A DNA stretch of 64,000 bases from Isoetes taiwanensis (GCA_021234155.1 JAJEKV010000066.1:7572618-7636617), one strand, 5' to 3'; positions 13,101-24,840 are shown, counted from the stretch's first letter. Notes: a model not told the origin generated them from the letters alone. Translations and numbers: made by a program.

Positions 13101-14335
13101 TGGGAAATTCATCAAATGGATGTGGATACGGCATTTCTGAATGGAGATCTTCTTGAGGACATCTATATGCTGCAACCTCCAGGTTTTGAAGTACCCGGCC
13201 AGGAAAACAAGGTATGTAAACTCCGGAAGGCCATTTATGGCTTAAAGCAGGCGTCTCGGGTTTGGTACAAGAAGTTTGATGATGCACTTAAGCATGAAGA
13301 ATTTCAAGTTGCTACAACAGATTCTAATGTCTACATCAAGTGCATGGGAGGTATGTATTTGATTTTAGTGCTATATGTGGATGATATGCTTGCAGTGGGC
13401 AGCAATCTTCTTGATGTTCAAGCACTTAAATCTCAACTAGCTAGCAAGTTTAAGATGAAAGATTTAGGTGCAGCTAGCTCTTTCTTGGGTATGCAGATAC
13501 ATCGTGATAGGAAGAAGAGGCTAATTCATATTAGCCAACCTCGGTATGCTGAATTTCTGCTTGAGCAATTTCGCATGCCAGATTGTAAGCCTGTTTCCAC
13601 GCCAATGGAAGCTGGCCTCAAATTGTTTGAAGATGAACCTGTTTGTGATAATGCGCAGTCATCTTCTCTACCGTATAGGCAGCTTGTTGGGAGTTTGATG
13701 TATCTCATGACCATAACACGACCTGATCTTTGTTTTGCTGTGATTGCATTGAGTCAGTTTAACCACTGTTATGAGTTAAAGCATTGGCAGCTAGCAAAGC
13801 GTGTCCTTCGCTATTTGCAAGGAACAAAAGAGTATGGAATCTGTTATTGTGATAACGGATCAGCAAGTCTTCATGCATTTACTGATGCAAGTTGGGGCAA
13901 CAACAGGGATTCTCATTCCACTACAGGTAGCACATGCATGTTTTATGGAGTGCAATAGGTTGGATAAGCAAAAAGCAATCTGTTGTAGCCCGATCTTCAG
14001 CAGAGGCAGAATACATTGCCTTATCTACTGGAGTTGCAGATCTTATTTGGTATGACCACTTGCTTAATGATGTTGGTATTTCAGCGCAGCAACCTATTAA
14101 TGTTTATGTGGACAACCAAAGCTGCATGAAAATGGCAGAGCGACCAGGACATCATCCTCGGACAAAGCACATTCCAATTCATTATCATTATGTCCGTGAT
14201 CTAGTGGAGAAAGCAATCATTCAATTAATCTATTCGCCAACTGGTGCAATGGTTGCAGATATCTTTACTAAGCCACTGGGCACACAAAACTTTGTACAGT
14301 TTAGATCAGCACTTGGTGTTATACCATTGCAGTAG
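10188..14335 (+). pseudogene. Copia gag-pol polyprotein, broken
   Basis: A single frame runs through gag, a CCHC zinc knuckle (CRNCFEYGHYAVDC, near 11008-11049), protease (VDSACTSMM), integrase, reverse transcriptase and RNase H. Integrase shows HKRYGH and CEACILGK zinc ligands and the DDE residues in HSDLCGP, TDGGGEY and PQQNGVAERKN. The RT shows YVDDM. RNase H shows FTDASWG, SSAEAEY and YVDNQS. The frame would be about 1,380 codons, normal for Copia. It is interrupted by TGA at 10551, TAG at 12057 and TAG at 12579, each one C-to-T change away from a sense codon (CGA or CAG). A one-base loss or two-base gain near 13955 shifts RNase H into another frame (13934-14335). The start at 10188 is the first in-frame ATG after the primer site. 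Confidence 0.95.
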
Positions 14336-14351
14336 CTTCAGATTATCCAGC

Positions 14352-14363
14352 TTGAAAGGGGAG
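14352..14363 (+). promoter_or_regulatory. Copia polypurine tract
   Basis: TTGAAAGGGGAG lies immediately upstream of the 3' LTR and is the expected plus-strand primer. Confidence 0.9.
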
Positions 14364-14643
14364 TGTTAGAATTCAAGCTGTACATTAGAGTACATTAGAT
14401 ACATTGATGTACATTAGAGTACATTAGAAGTACATCATGTACATCTGTGGCCTTTGGCCTTCTGTTTCCGGCTGTTGGCCTTTCAGTGCCATTCATTCCA
14501 TGTATTTATAGATTACATGCAATACAGAGAATATTCAGATTGTTCCTATTCTATTCCTATTGTGTTCTTCCATTCTTGCTTCCGCTTTGGCTCACTCTGT
14601 GCTGCAGGTTTGTATCAGTCCATAGCTGATACGTTTTCCAACA
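14364..14643 (+). repeat. Copia 3' LTR
   Basis: The LTR is 280 bp long and begins TG, ends CA. It matches the 5' LTR except for an additional GATTG and one G/A difference. The flanking CGTTA repeats the base string before the 5' LTR. Confidence 0.95.
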
Positions 14644-14989
14644 CGTTAACTGGAAGGCTTGTGTTGAAAGCCAAGCAAAATCAGCTTGGATTAAATCTCT
14701 GAGAGAATCCCTGAAACTGTTTCCCATTAAGCACATAAATAATTGGCTCTGTTTGTTGAGCTGGCTTGTGCCAGAATAATCTACCTGGAAATTGTGATAG
14801 GATAGCTTAGCGAATAGATTGGCAAGGAGTTTCAAGAATGACCTTGTTCTTGGGGAAGCAAGGAGTGATGTCTGGGTTAATAACTAGTTAATTCATGCCA
14901 GTTAAGCTATATTACTAAGGGTTCTCTGCAAGGCTTTTCGGATAAGCTAATACTTCTCTGTTGGATACTTTGTGAGTGCTGGTGAGTGA

Positions 14990-15207
14990 TATATGCCAAG
15001 GACGTGGCAAAAGGCTTTAGGCCTTTTCGGGCCATGTGGGGCTTTTGTCCAAAGAGGGCTTTGGTCCAAAGAAGGACCAAAGGGGCGTGCATGCTATATA
15101 GTTGCTCGGGGGAGAGCTCTGGGGCGGCTGTGTTTTTGGCTGAGAGCTCGTGGTTGGGTGGTGAGATAGCATGCCACGTCAAGTGTCTGTTTTAGTGGTA
15201 TCAGAGC
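14990..15207 (+). mobile_element. LTR-element remnant with Met-tRNA primer site
   Basis: TGGTATCAGAGC at 15196-15207 is identical to the Copia primer site, but the sequence around it is unrelated to the Copia LTR. The preceding 200 bp contain a perfect nine-base stem (CTTTGGTCC/GGACCAAAG, 15059-15082) and a smaller one near 15010-15028, as in LTR leader regions. A matching second LTR is not visible downstream, and the base before the primer site does not complete a canonical CA end. It is probably a decayed or non-autonomous LTR element. Confidence 0.5.
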
Positions 15208-17846
15208 ATTAGGTTTCGATGGTCTTGGCAAGCATAGAGCTATGCATGTAAGATAATGAGGTTTTTGTCTTAAAGTACTTAAAATATGTCCCTTGGTTTA
15301 TGAACTTGTGGAGATATTCTTAAGAAGGCAATAATGTTAAGGAATGTGTGGATGTTAATGATATAGATAAGGAACGGCCAAGGCCAAGGCCAAGTCTATG
15401 TCATATCTTATTTAGAAGACACACTCTAGAACAAGTATATGCCATGAAAGTTACCTCATGACATAAAGGAAAAAGTACATGTTATGAATAAAGGCCAAAA
15501 AAAAAGGTTGTCCACAAAGGGGAGCCTTTATTGGGTTTCAAAAAAAAAAAAAACTTAAGGGCACGTATTCCTTTTGGTGGCAAAGTATCCCTTTTGCTAG
15601 CAAAGGGGTAGACTAATTCATAAGGAATAGTCTAGGCCAAAGATGTCTTTACATGAGTGTTCAAAGCTAAAAATTAGGATTTGCCAATATGACATGAAGA
15701 TAAAAGTTAAAAGATAGAATAAAGATACATAAAAGACGTCAACAAAGGGGGGCCTTTATGTACAAAGACAATAATAGCACATGTATTGATTGTGGTGCTT
15801 TATATACCAAAGGGGCCCTTAGTGCCTACAAATACAATAATAGCACGTCTATATTAAGGTCAAGCATGTTGATTGACATACAACTCAAAAGCCCATGCTT
15901 AAAGGAGGACATGCTTAAAGGAGGACATGATAGTTGGTACCAATTTTTTGGACTATTCTCTCACACCAAAGACCCTCATGTTTCCATTGATGCTCCCTTT
16001 GAGACATAGAACATATATATGTCTATTCTCATGGGCAAAGGGGACAAAAGTGGCATGAGCATAGGATTATGGCATTTGACCCTACATGATAGAGGTAGCA
16101 AGAGAAAATCATTATGGCTAAGTAGAAGATTTGAGTTTTGGATTGCCTAAGTTATCTCTTAGATCCACCATATCCTCAAGGTCAGTAGGATTTAGTTGTC
16201 TTTCTTAGTATTTTATTTGGTCCTGTAATGCAGGACAGTCTCCCTCTGGTGTGCAATTGTGATTGGTGCTGCTTAGGTTGTCACCAAGGACTGGGTGTTC
16301 CAAGTTTCATCCTTTAGCTGATTGGGTTACTAGTACCCTTCTTAAATGAATGATTTCAATCGATCTACTTTCTGTTATTGCGGAGCACATACCATGTTGA
16401 AGCACATTTATGCAGCAGATGAACACCAGGATGAATACCACATGTGACAACCAGAGCATAAAGTTAATATAGTGTGGTTTGCTTAATACCAACTTAAATT
16501 AGACTTACCTATATCTAAAATAGCAGGGAAGGCTATAATCTTTAGTACAAAAAAAGACTACCTTTGAAAAGCAACTAAACCTAATTAAAGTTGGTGGTTA
16601 CTGGTACATGCAAACTAACTACTGAGGACTCAAAGAGTTGTATTGTGGCTGCTGCAAAAAATAACCTAAAACACAATCAAATATCAAGCAAAGGATCATA
16701 CTTTCAATAAGATCTCAATAATATAGCAAATCAGAAATTTTTATACTTTCTTGGTAATATGGAGTCCAATTTGTGTTGTTATTGTCTCTACTCCAACTCA
16801 CCCAATCCATGGAAAGCATGTTCTTAAAACACACATATAATAGATGCATCTTTAAAGAATTTGACATCACATGTGCCAATTATGCATATAAGTTTCAGAT
16901 CTATCACCAGGGCTAGTTTGGCTTAACCCCCCTCCCCCCTTCCCACGGCCCCCCCCTGCTGATGTCTTTCTGCTAATGCTAGAGGGAAAACCATGTGATT
17001 GAGAGGGACAGATTTGTACAATGTGTTCAGAGCTGCGAACTATAAGAAGGCTAGAGCGCAAACCGAATAACATTGTGCCTTCTAGTCTGCTTTATTCGTT
17101 TTGTACCTTTTAGTCTGCTCCATATGATTCCTATCCGATGACCGATTTGAATGACGTGTGTCCTCATGTTCCTGGCCTGCTTTTCATGCCATTTTGCTCT
17201 CAAAGATGAGGCCACAATATGGTAGTTGGGGAGTAAATTTCCCCTTTTTTTGTGGAGGGGCTGAAGGTCGGCTATGGCGCATGATTGGGGGTTGTTCAGA
17301 GAGACGGGGAGTGGTAATAATTCAGTCGGGCCTGGGGCCGGATTCTTCAGTCATGGAGGGCCAGATTCTTCAGCCCTCCCCATCACCAGCTTTAATTGTT
17401 GTTTAGAGATGGGCATGGATGAGCTTGCCATTCTACTGTGTATATATTAGAATGATAAAGAACACTGCAGGTTGATAATCATCCTTGCATTTTGAGTGCG
17501 TGCACATAAGTAGAGCAATAAGAATCTGCAACCCGCATTGGACCGAATGCACGTAAAAATTTCGCAAAGAAAATTATTATTGTTTAGTCTAGACCTTACC
17601 TTGCAGATCGCTTCAGACAAATTGTGCTCTATAACTGGAATATTTATCTTGGTATTTCGTCCCTGCAGATATTGGATTAGATATAGAGCTGACGAAAATA
17701 AAGGAAGAATAGGGTTTACTAGAAATAACCTGATAAAAGAGAGACATGTAGAGAATCCTTCTGCTACTTATATTGCATAGAAAGAACGGAATGAAGCTGC
17801 CATGTTGGACATTCCATGCCGAATGAAAGTGGCAGAGAATTAGATA
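15208..17846. other. Non-coding stretch, probable LTR-element interior then unique DNA
   Basis: 15.2-16.1 kb is rich in variants of ACAAAGGGG and GCCTTTAT (for example about 15516, 15745, 15808 and 16035) and lacks open frames. It looks like the non-coding interior of the element whose primer site is at 15196. After that I see only AT-rich sequence and C/G homopolymer runs near 16927-16955. Confidence 0.45.
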
Positions 17847-17850
17847 TTAC

Positions 17851-18979
17851 CGTAAAAATTGGGTGGGGCATTTTTTGCCCCATCCGCCAATCTCTATATG
17901 CCACGTGAAATATATTCTTTCCAGGAATTTCTCATTCTGAAGAGCTTATTTAAAAAATGTTAGATTCTACAGTTTCTTTAACTTCAAATTTCAATTTTTA
18001 TCTACATTCTCGTTCTTTACTACAATGAGGTAAGAATTTCATTTTCATAGTGAGAAAACATGCATTACTCCATTCAGAGAAAACACTACAAAAGTTTTAC
18101 AAGAATTTGATTTAAAAAAATCTGATATCATTTCAAAGGTCTAATACAAAATCCAGAACATCCACACTGAAGTGAATGACTACATGCAAACATTGATATA
18201 CACATGGGATCACTGTGCTTAGATACAAAGTTTAAGGATCACGCTGCTTCTTTTTCAAAATCATAAGTTTAGATAGAAACTCATGAAAGGCCCAGACAAA
18301 ACCTACATCTGGTAAGTCTGCCTTGAAGCAAAAGAGGCCAGAGCAATACTTCGCCCAAACTCTGTAAACCGAAGCAGCAGAGGTAGAACTGCAAGAAGGC
18401 TCGAAAAGAGGGCAGTGAATAGCTCGAACAGTCCAACATCTGGTTCTGCCTTGAAGCAAAAAACGCCAGAGCAATACTTTGCCTAAACTCTGTAAACCGA
18501 AGCATCGATATAAATGGAAAGAGGGCATAAACCAGAGCTTGACATGAATGAAAGGAGGGCATCGAATAGCTCGAGAAGTCCAATGCCAAGCAACCACCAA
18601 TACTGATGCATGTCTTAAACAACTGCAGAAACATACAAGAAAACATGCATCAACAAGTAAAATGATCGCGAAAAACTACTGAAAAATCGCAAAATTTTAT
18701 GCAATATTAAAAGATTATTATGCAAAAGAGGCGCTCTGAAAAGCTACAAGAATCTCCCAAGATACGCAAGGAACTAAAGATCCTCCAAAAACTTCAAAAA
18801 ACTCTAGCGCTCGACTTGAAAATGGCATCAAACGAAAGAGCCAGCCAAGGCGATTCAGAAAGACGCAGTCTGGCCCCTTGGCGTCAAAACAATGCCATAG
18901 CCGAAGCTCGGCCAGAGGAAAAAGAAATGAATAGTGAAAATGCCACGTCATTCGAAAATGCCCCACACCAATTTTCACG
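17851..18979. mobile_element. Small TIR element (non-autonomous DNA transposon)
   Basis: The left end reads CGTAAAAATTGG-GTGGGGCATTTT. The reverse complement of the right end reads CGTGAAAATTGG-TGTGGGGCATTTT. These ~25-bp inverted ends are flanked by TTAC on both sides (17847-17850 and 18980-18983), giving a 3-4 bp target duplication. The interior has no transposase and contains a ~132-bp tandem repeat. The superfamily is uncertain; TTA-type duplications occur in Harbinger- and CACTA-like elements. Confidence 0.65.
18305..18590. repeat. ~132-bp tandem repeat inside the TIR element
   Basis: CATCTGG, CTGCCTTGAAGCAAAA, GCCAGAGCAATACTT and AACTCTGTAAACCGAAGCA occur in this order at 18305 and again at 18437. 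A third partial unit carries GAGGGCA-GAATAGCTCGA-AGTCCAA near 18556. Unit sequence is about 90 percent preserved by eye. Confidence 0.75.
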
Positions 18980-19015
18980 TTACACCAATGTTTAGGTGTC
19001 GCAAATTCCGGCTAT

Positions 19016-19046
19016 AAAATTGGCCTCCGCGCATCTAGCCAATTTT
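19016..19046. repeat. Nine-base inverted repeat
   Basis: AAAATTGGC and GCCAATTTT flank a 13-base loop, just outside the TIR element. The arms share AAAATTGG with the element's ends. Confidence 0.6.
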
Positions 19047-19566
19047 CTAGGCCAGAATTTGCTTCACTTAAACATTCCTGTATATGGAAAACCTGCAGCA
19101 AATAAACACTCTGGTAGTTATAAATTTTATTGATAGAGAAGATCAGAGGCAAGACTGTAAACGGGACTAAAATAGATGTAACAGATTCCTAAACATGCAA
19201 TGATAGGTGAGGACGCAGGTGGCCGCCACTACTTTTTGGAGCAAAAGAGCAAGCACCGGGTGTTCAAACAAAGAAAAGATCAGAATCGTCCTTGCCAAAA
19301 AGAGATTACCTTTGTAAATAGAATATTCGAAATCAGAGAAAAGAAATCTAAAGAGTTGCACAGTAAAAAGAAAAAAAAAGAAAAGCACAGTAAAACACAA
19401 ACCGTAAGATAATGCCGAATTGAGCGAGGAAACTACCGATATACTCCAGGAAAATAGTTCTTTTACCCTGCAATCGGCTCTCCAATACCATACCAGCATG
19501 TCTCCAAGAAGTACCCTGAAAAGCCAAGAACTTTTAGATTTGCAAAGGCGCCTTAGAGAAGGCATC

Positions 19567-19628
19567 CACCGCCACGTTAAAGAGAGAGAGAGAGAGAGGG
19601 AGGGAGGGAGGGAGGGAGGGAGGGAGAG
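19567..19628. repeat. (GA)n/(GGGA)n low-complexity tract
   Basis: GA units pass into about nine GGGA units. The tract lies about 300 bp downstream, in LINE orientation, of the LINE fragment at 19930-21080. That is where the family places a microsatellite, but the conserved tail hairpin is not recognisable next to it. Confidence 0.8.
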
Positions 19629-19929
19629 AACTACAACAATAAAGGAAAAAGAAAAGGAAATAGCATCCTTGCCTGAGCTCGGCTATGGCAGATAGGGCGG
19701 CCCACAGAAAATTGTTGGAGCAAGCCATGAGAGGAATCATGTCTAAACATGGCATGCAATACCATTAAAGCTTTGGTCCACATTCGCTATTTTGTCGTGC
19801 TGCGTTAATAGGACCATGAGGGAGCATGAGAAGAAAACCAATTCAAGATAAGAAACAGAAAAATATGCTGGTTTTATATCTCAAATGAATGAATTGTGAA
19901 CAAATTGTGAGAATAATGTCCCAGAGATA

Positions 19930-21080
19930 AGATCCTAGCGAGCCCACTGACGTTGTATCCAACAGTGCATGCAGCTGCTGGTTAGACAGGATCAACTCAG
20001 CATAGCTGGTGCGAATGTGACTGAATGTCGGACAATGCTGTAGAGTGTGGCTTTCATCTTCAATAGCACCCTATCGGCAACACAAACACAATCTATCCTC
20101 CCGTGCCTCTCGAGCCCATCTGCCTGTCTCAATACGCAAGCGATGTGCACTTGTGCGAATGGAAGCTATCAATCTGTGCTTTTTCAGTGGCAAATGTGTA
20201 TGGAGGTAGCGCTGTGGATCATATGCAAACGTGGGATCGATCTGGACCTTATAGTGCTTTGTCTTAATATGTTCAAGGATACCAGTATCCTAAAGCTTGC
20301 TGAGGAAGCAAGCATCTAGGCATTGCTGCAGCTGATGGTGGTCCTCTTCAGTTTCAATTTAGATGCATCTATGCTCTTGTACGTCCCATCTGGAGAACCA
20401 TTGTGCTTGCCTCTCTTCCAGTACGCCTTGAGGCACTACGGGCCACAGTATAAGCCAGGTTGTGGAGACGTTCATTGCCCATACCCACAATCTTCTAGAA
20501 GTAAATAATGTGCAGTCAAGTGCGCCCCCTCTGAAGAGGCACTGTCTTCTGCAAAAGGATCTGATATGGAACTGTGGATTTCACCTCGAGCGCCCGTGCC
20601 AGAAAGGCTTTATGTACCTGCTACAATTCATTCCACATGGCTAGAGATATGATCGGACCCCAAACTTCGACTCCATATAAAAGAACAGGTTCCACCAGAA
20701 CCCTGAATAAGTGGGACAGATGGGGCCAGTCATACAGCTCTACTTTGTAGCTGTTATTCTGCATCGTATAAAGTGTCTTCAACATGCGATCACCCGTAAT
20801 CAAATGGAAGTGTTCCAGTATGTGGTAGTGGGGAACTCTATGCCCAGGTACTTGTAAGTGTGCGCCATTTCCACATTTTGCCCCTGATAAGTGAAGGAGT
20901 AAAGCCTTGGCTCGCGCGAAAAGGGAAGGCTAAAGGCGGTGGCCAAGGTAGGCTCTACTTCACAGACCAGAGAAGGTTGGGTTTGTATAACGTTAGAAGG
21001 ACGAAGGAGGTTTGCAGTGCCATAAATGGAAGTTGAGTGTATAATAGCTTTTTCAGAATAGTATAATGGGTTCGTCAAAA
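19930..21080 (-). mobile_element. LINE 3' fragment (RT C-terminus and downstream region)
   Basis: Minus-strand frames contain YKYLGIEFPTT, LYDWPHLSHLFRVLVEP and VLLYGVEVWGP. These are followed by degenerate copies of the C-terminal region seen in the LINE at 61402-64000 (FLAR, STVPYQILLQ, RGALD, QCLDACFLSKLW). The frames are interrupted several times. The copy therefore covers the end of the RT and the C-terminal domain only. It is a second copy of the same family and confirms the domain order. Confidence 0.8.
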
Positions 21081-22286
21081 TCGTAGCTAGAAGCTTGGAG
21101 AACGTTTCTGGCAGAAGGCTGTGTTTGCATATCTAGAAGGATAAAGGAGGTTTGTAATGCCGTAAACGGAAGCTGAGTGTAGAATAGCTTTTTTAGAACA
21201 GTAGTATAGGTTCTTCAGAATCGTAGCTGGAAACTTGGAGAATATTTTTGGCAGTTTCTGGCAGCAGGGATTATATGCTTCTTTGAGGTCAATGTTTCTT
21301 ACAAGTTTGTTCTGCGAAGATATTTGCTGAAAATTTCATTATTCACTCTTGAGAATCAAATATAAGATAGTTTAGGTCTGCCATTGACTCTTATAGACTT
21401 AGGGAATAGACTAGAAGCTATACCTTTGGATGACTATGAGCTTTACTACAAGTGTAACATCAGCATTGGGGCTCTATATTGCATGTTTCTATTTTTGCTA
21501 CTTCATGTTGCTTGCTTTAAGTAGCAAAGGTAATCAAATACTTCAACGATTGTTCTTTATTTTTGGTGACATCTCTGGCATATTCAATAGTTCCCATAGG
21601 TTGGATATGTTAAACTTGATTTCAGAGTAATGTTGTTCTTTTCAAGACTTTGCAGACATCAAAACTCTCTCTTTACTATTTCATTTCTCGTTAATAGGAC
21701 GAAATGTCGAACTGTATTGGCTTTTGGTTTGTTGTCTGATGATTTTAACCTTCATGACAATGCCTATTAATTGGCTAGTATTAATTTGTCAGCAAGTAGT
21801 TTAGTTGTTTTTTCTGCTCAACAATGCGTTTATTTCATGAGTATAAAAGTGGATAGTGAACTCTGGTTGTATGTGATATAATTCAATTGTGATAATGTTA
21901 GTCTGTTCGACTTATTTGCCTACATTTATGGCAAATTTGATAAACTAAAATCACATAGGTCTGAGCATATAATAAAAGGAAAGTAGTCTTGGTGTTTGTT
22001 ATGGTGGACGTGGACCAGTTTGTGTCCAAATTCATTTTCTAGAATATTAGGTGGTTAAGTTCTTTGGCTTATTCATGAGTATTTGGAGGGCTGGGCACTT
22101 GTTCGGAATGTCTTAGCTTTGTGGATCAAGGCTAAGGCCAAGCTTTGTGGTGTAGGCCTTGGTGATCCTTTAAAATCTGCATTTTATTCCATCTTTGGAT
22201 CAACATCCATATCTTGCCTAACTTCATAACTATTTTACATTATGAATTTATAATGTTTTGTAATAAGTGCATTGCACTTCTTCATT

Positions 22287-22403
22287 GGGTCCCATAGGCT
22301 GATTGGTCTCTGTGGACGATAGGCTGATTGGTCTCTGTGGACGATAAAAAACCTCCCTCCCTCCCTCCCTCCCTCCCTCCCTCTCTTTCTTTCTTTCTTT
22401 CTG
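22287..22403 (+). mobile_element. LINE-type 3' tail plus (CCTC)n/(TTTC)n
   Basis: GGGTCCCATAGGCTGATTGG is followed by TCTCTGTGGACGAT. The 25-bp segment 22296-22320 is exactly repeated at 22321-22345, and after AAAAAA come about ten CTCC units and four TTTC units. The tail matches the 3' end of the LINE at 61402. Almost nothing of the LINE body is present, so this is an extremely 5'-truncated insertion or a SINE with a LINE tail. Confidence 0.7.
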
Positions 22404-22796
22404 AATATCAACATGATGATATTCCAAAAAACACCTCTAGTAACGTAGCTGAACCCAAGGTTATTCTCACAAGTTTGATCATGACTCTTGCTAAAACAAT
22501 GAACAATGTTCGTTTGTGTTCAATTTTGTGCATTGTAGTGATTGTAGCCTTCAATGGGCTGCCTGATATCCTATGGGGGTGCCACCTTAGCCCTGATGGT
22601 ACAAATACGTCCCAAACTTCGGCATGTTATAAGTTGAGATGGCATTGCCCACTTCCCATGTTACTAGGCCCGCAATATTGTTTATCTTATTGGGTACGCT
22701 CCCATATGGCCGTGCATAGCTATTGAGAATCATACATGGCCATCATCACAATTCTGCACTTAACTCAGCAACCAATGGGCACCCTCTTTTAACTCC

Positions 22797-22885
22797 AATT
22801 TTTGGGCAAACCCTTGTTCATGTGGGTTTGTGGCATATTATAAGTATATGCTAATATATGCTTGGAATATGCCTATGAGTGCTCC
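22797..22885 (+). repeat. Interspersed ~90-bp repeat, copy 3
   Basis: GGGCAAACCCTTGTTCATGTG, GGTTTGTGGCATATTATAAG and TATATGCTAATATATGCTTG follow the order of copies 1 and 2. It lies 310 bp left of the Gypsy insertion. Confidence 0.5.
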
Positions 22886-23193
22886 AAACCACTTGTTGGC
22901 TATAAATTGTTGGTGGTTTCCGTTGTTGGGCAGCCATGAAATCGGATAATCGGAGAGGCCTGGCCTTCCCATCTCCCATCTGAAGCCCTGCGCTTCTTCT
23001 GGAAATTTGCTAGCTTGCATTGGATCCCACTTTGTTGCAGTGTCGCAAATCAATAAGTCTGGAAGCGGTGCCATATTCTTCTGGACATGGCAAAAGGTCC
23101 ATTATTGGAGACTTGTGCATTGTGCTGCAGCGGCCATAATAAAAGCAGATAATGGCAGTGCTAACAATACAGGAGGCTAGTACTGTGGGTCAC

Positions 23194-24840
23194 TGTGACG
23201 CTCCCTGCTAAACATACGGCGCCCAGCCGTATACCCGGCAGGAAATCCCCCATCCGGCTCAGCAACCGCATGGGCCCTTCGTCTACCCCGCACTCTCGAG
23301 ATAACTCTTAGTGCGGGGAGGGAACACGAAGGTGTCTTGCGCGCCCTTCCCCTATGGGCTCCTATAACAGCGGAAGCGATAACACGTCAGAACTAGCATA
23401 AAACATACACAAATGCTACCTCGGAGGGTAGGGCATCGCACATAAACCAATGCATAGATGATAATCACAAACCATAAAACAGGAGAGCTCCTACCCCGGC
23501 TCAGACTCATAAGGAGGGTGACTGACCGGCTAGGCCTCAAGATAGAGCAGACCGAGTCATGGCAATGGCGAGGGCTGGCATAGAACAATGGCTAGGGTTG
23601 ACCACTCCATCCGCCCCTCCTGTGCATACTTTGCAGATGGGCTAGATCAGGCTCTGACAGGACTCTAGCCTTCCGGATACGCAATCCCATGGTATCACCC
23701 ATCGGGACTACTCCAGGTTGCATCTCCCTGGTCCGATGAGGCAGGAAGGGTTGCATCTCCCCTTCCCAGGGTCTAGAGGTGCCGTGGGCGGCTAGAGAAT
23801 CGTGGCGACACACGATTCGTACCCGACTGAACCCCCCAAAACGAGAGCCAAGCCTTCACTTGCAGCTCTCGAGAGGCAGGGCAACACCATTGCCCCAGGA
23901 GGTGTCGGACCCATGCTCGGCCCACTCGAAGTGACCGACCATAAGCCTAGCCCACTATGGGATCCCCCGAAGCCCCCACTCGGCAGGGATCCTCCCTCCT
24001 CTTTCCCTCTAGCCCCGTTATCTGGTGCTGAGTCATATCATAGCCTCCATAGCCTGGTGGGCTCCTATGCACAGGCCGCAACTAATAGGAACTAAGGGGT
24101 CTACTCTAGGAACATACTACATATGGCCCTAGGTCTCTACCCCCCTTCCCAATACAAGAGGAGCAAACATGATCAACCATCAACATATAATCATCACATC
24201 ATGAGAATAATCATAAGAAGAACATCTTAACCTAATCATACAAATCTAACTAATAGTTAGGGTTCCTTGATTAGGGTTCAAGATGTTGAATATGGGCTCT
24301 AGGATGGCTCTACTCTAGATACAAGATACTAGCATATCTGGAATGCTAATTCCAGATAAGCTATCACAACTACTATCCTACATACCTGCTCCTGATGCTC
24401 TCCCTCCAGATCCGGGCGCCTCCATAGTCGTCGACTCACAAGCTGTTGTTCCTCCTCCAAGAACGGGTCTACCCTGCTGGGGCTGCTACACCAGCCTATG
24501 CCACAACGAACGATGTTCGAAACGGGGTTTCGAACAAGTAGGTGAGTCTCTGGGTGCTAGGGCTGGAAAGAGGTCTAGGGTTAGGGTTTATGCCTATATA
24601 AGTTAGGTCCACCTAGGATGCCACGTGGCACCAATCGGGTGAGTCCTGCGTGGCGGTGCCCCAATAGGTTAAGGCCACATGGATAATGGCTTAACCTATG
24701 GTTGGCTAAGTTATGAGAATAACTTGGCCATGCCCCCTAGTGCCACCCTTATGGTATACAAGGCTATGAATGATAGACTTGTATAGTGACGGATCCAGGA
24801 ATATACGTATTTATAGCGTATATTCCCCTGGACCGTCACA
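23194..24840 (-). repeat. Gypsy 3' LTR
   Basis: It begins TGTGACGCTCC and ends GACCGTCACA on the plus strand. Its right end contains an inverted repeat with a TATAAATA word. The opposite orientation also has a TATATAAG word near 24594. The match with 34611-36257 is nearly end to end; differences are mainly one- to few-base indels. Confidence 0.95.
24786..24839 (-). promoter_or_regulatory. U3-terminal hairpin with TATA word (3' LTR copy)
   Basis: GTGACGG-ATCCAGG-AATATACG pairs with CGTATATTC-CCCTGGA-CCGTCAC with two small bulges. Read on the element strand, the loop carries CTATAAATA, a good TATA box, within 40 bp of the LTR outer end. The same structure occurs in the other LTR at 36203-36256. 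Confidence 0.7.

Larger units (their letters stand above)
9891..14643 (+). mobile_element. Ty1/Copia LTR retrotransposon, nearly complete
   Basis: The element has two near-identical LTRs (9891-10165 and 14364-14643), a Met-tRNA primer site directly after the 5' LTR, a purine tract directly before the 3' LTR, and a perfect 5-bp target duplication CGTTA at 9886-9890 and 14644-14648. The internal region encodes a single gag-protease-integrase-RT-RNase H frame in the Copia order. The LTRs differ by one substitution (A at about 10110 versus G in the 3' copy) and a 5-bp indel, so the insertion is recent. The coding frame nevertheless carries three stops and one frameshift, so this copy cannot make the full polyprotein. 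Confidence 0.97.

Noticed and set aside
19567-19628. GGGA tract as a fifth LINE tail microsatellite
   Set aside because: The hairpin and GTGGACGATAAAA end are not visible beside it.
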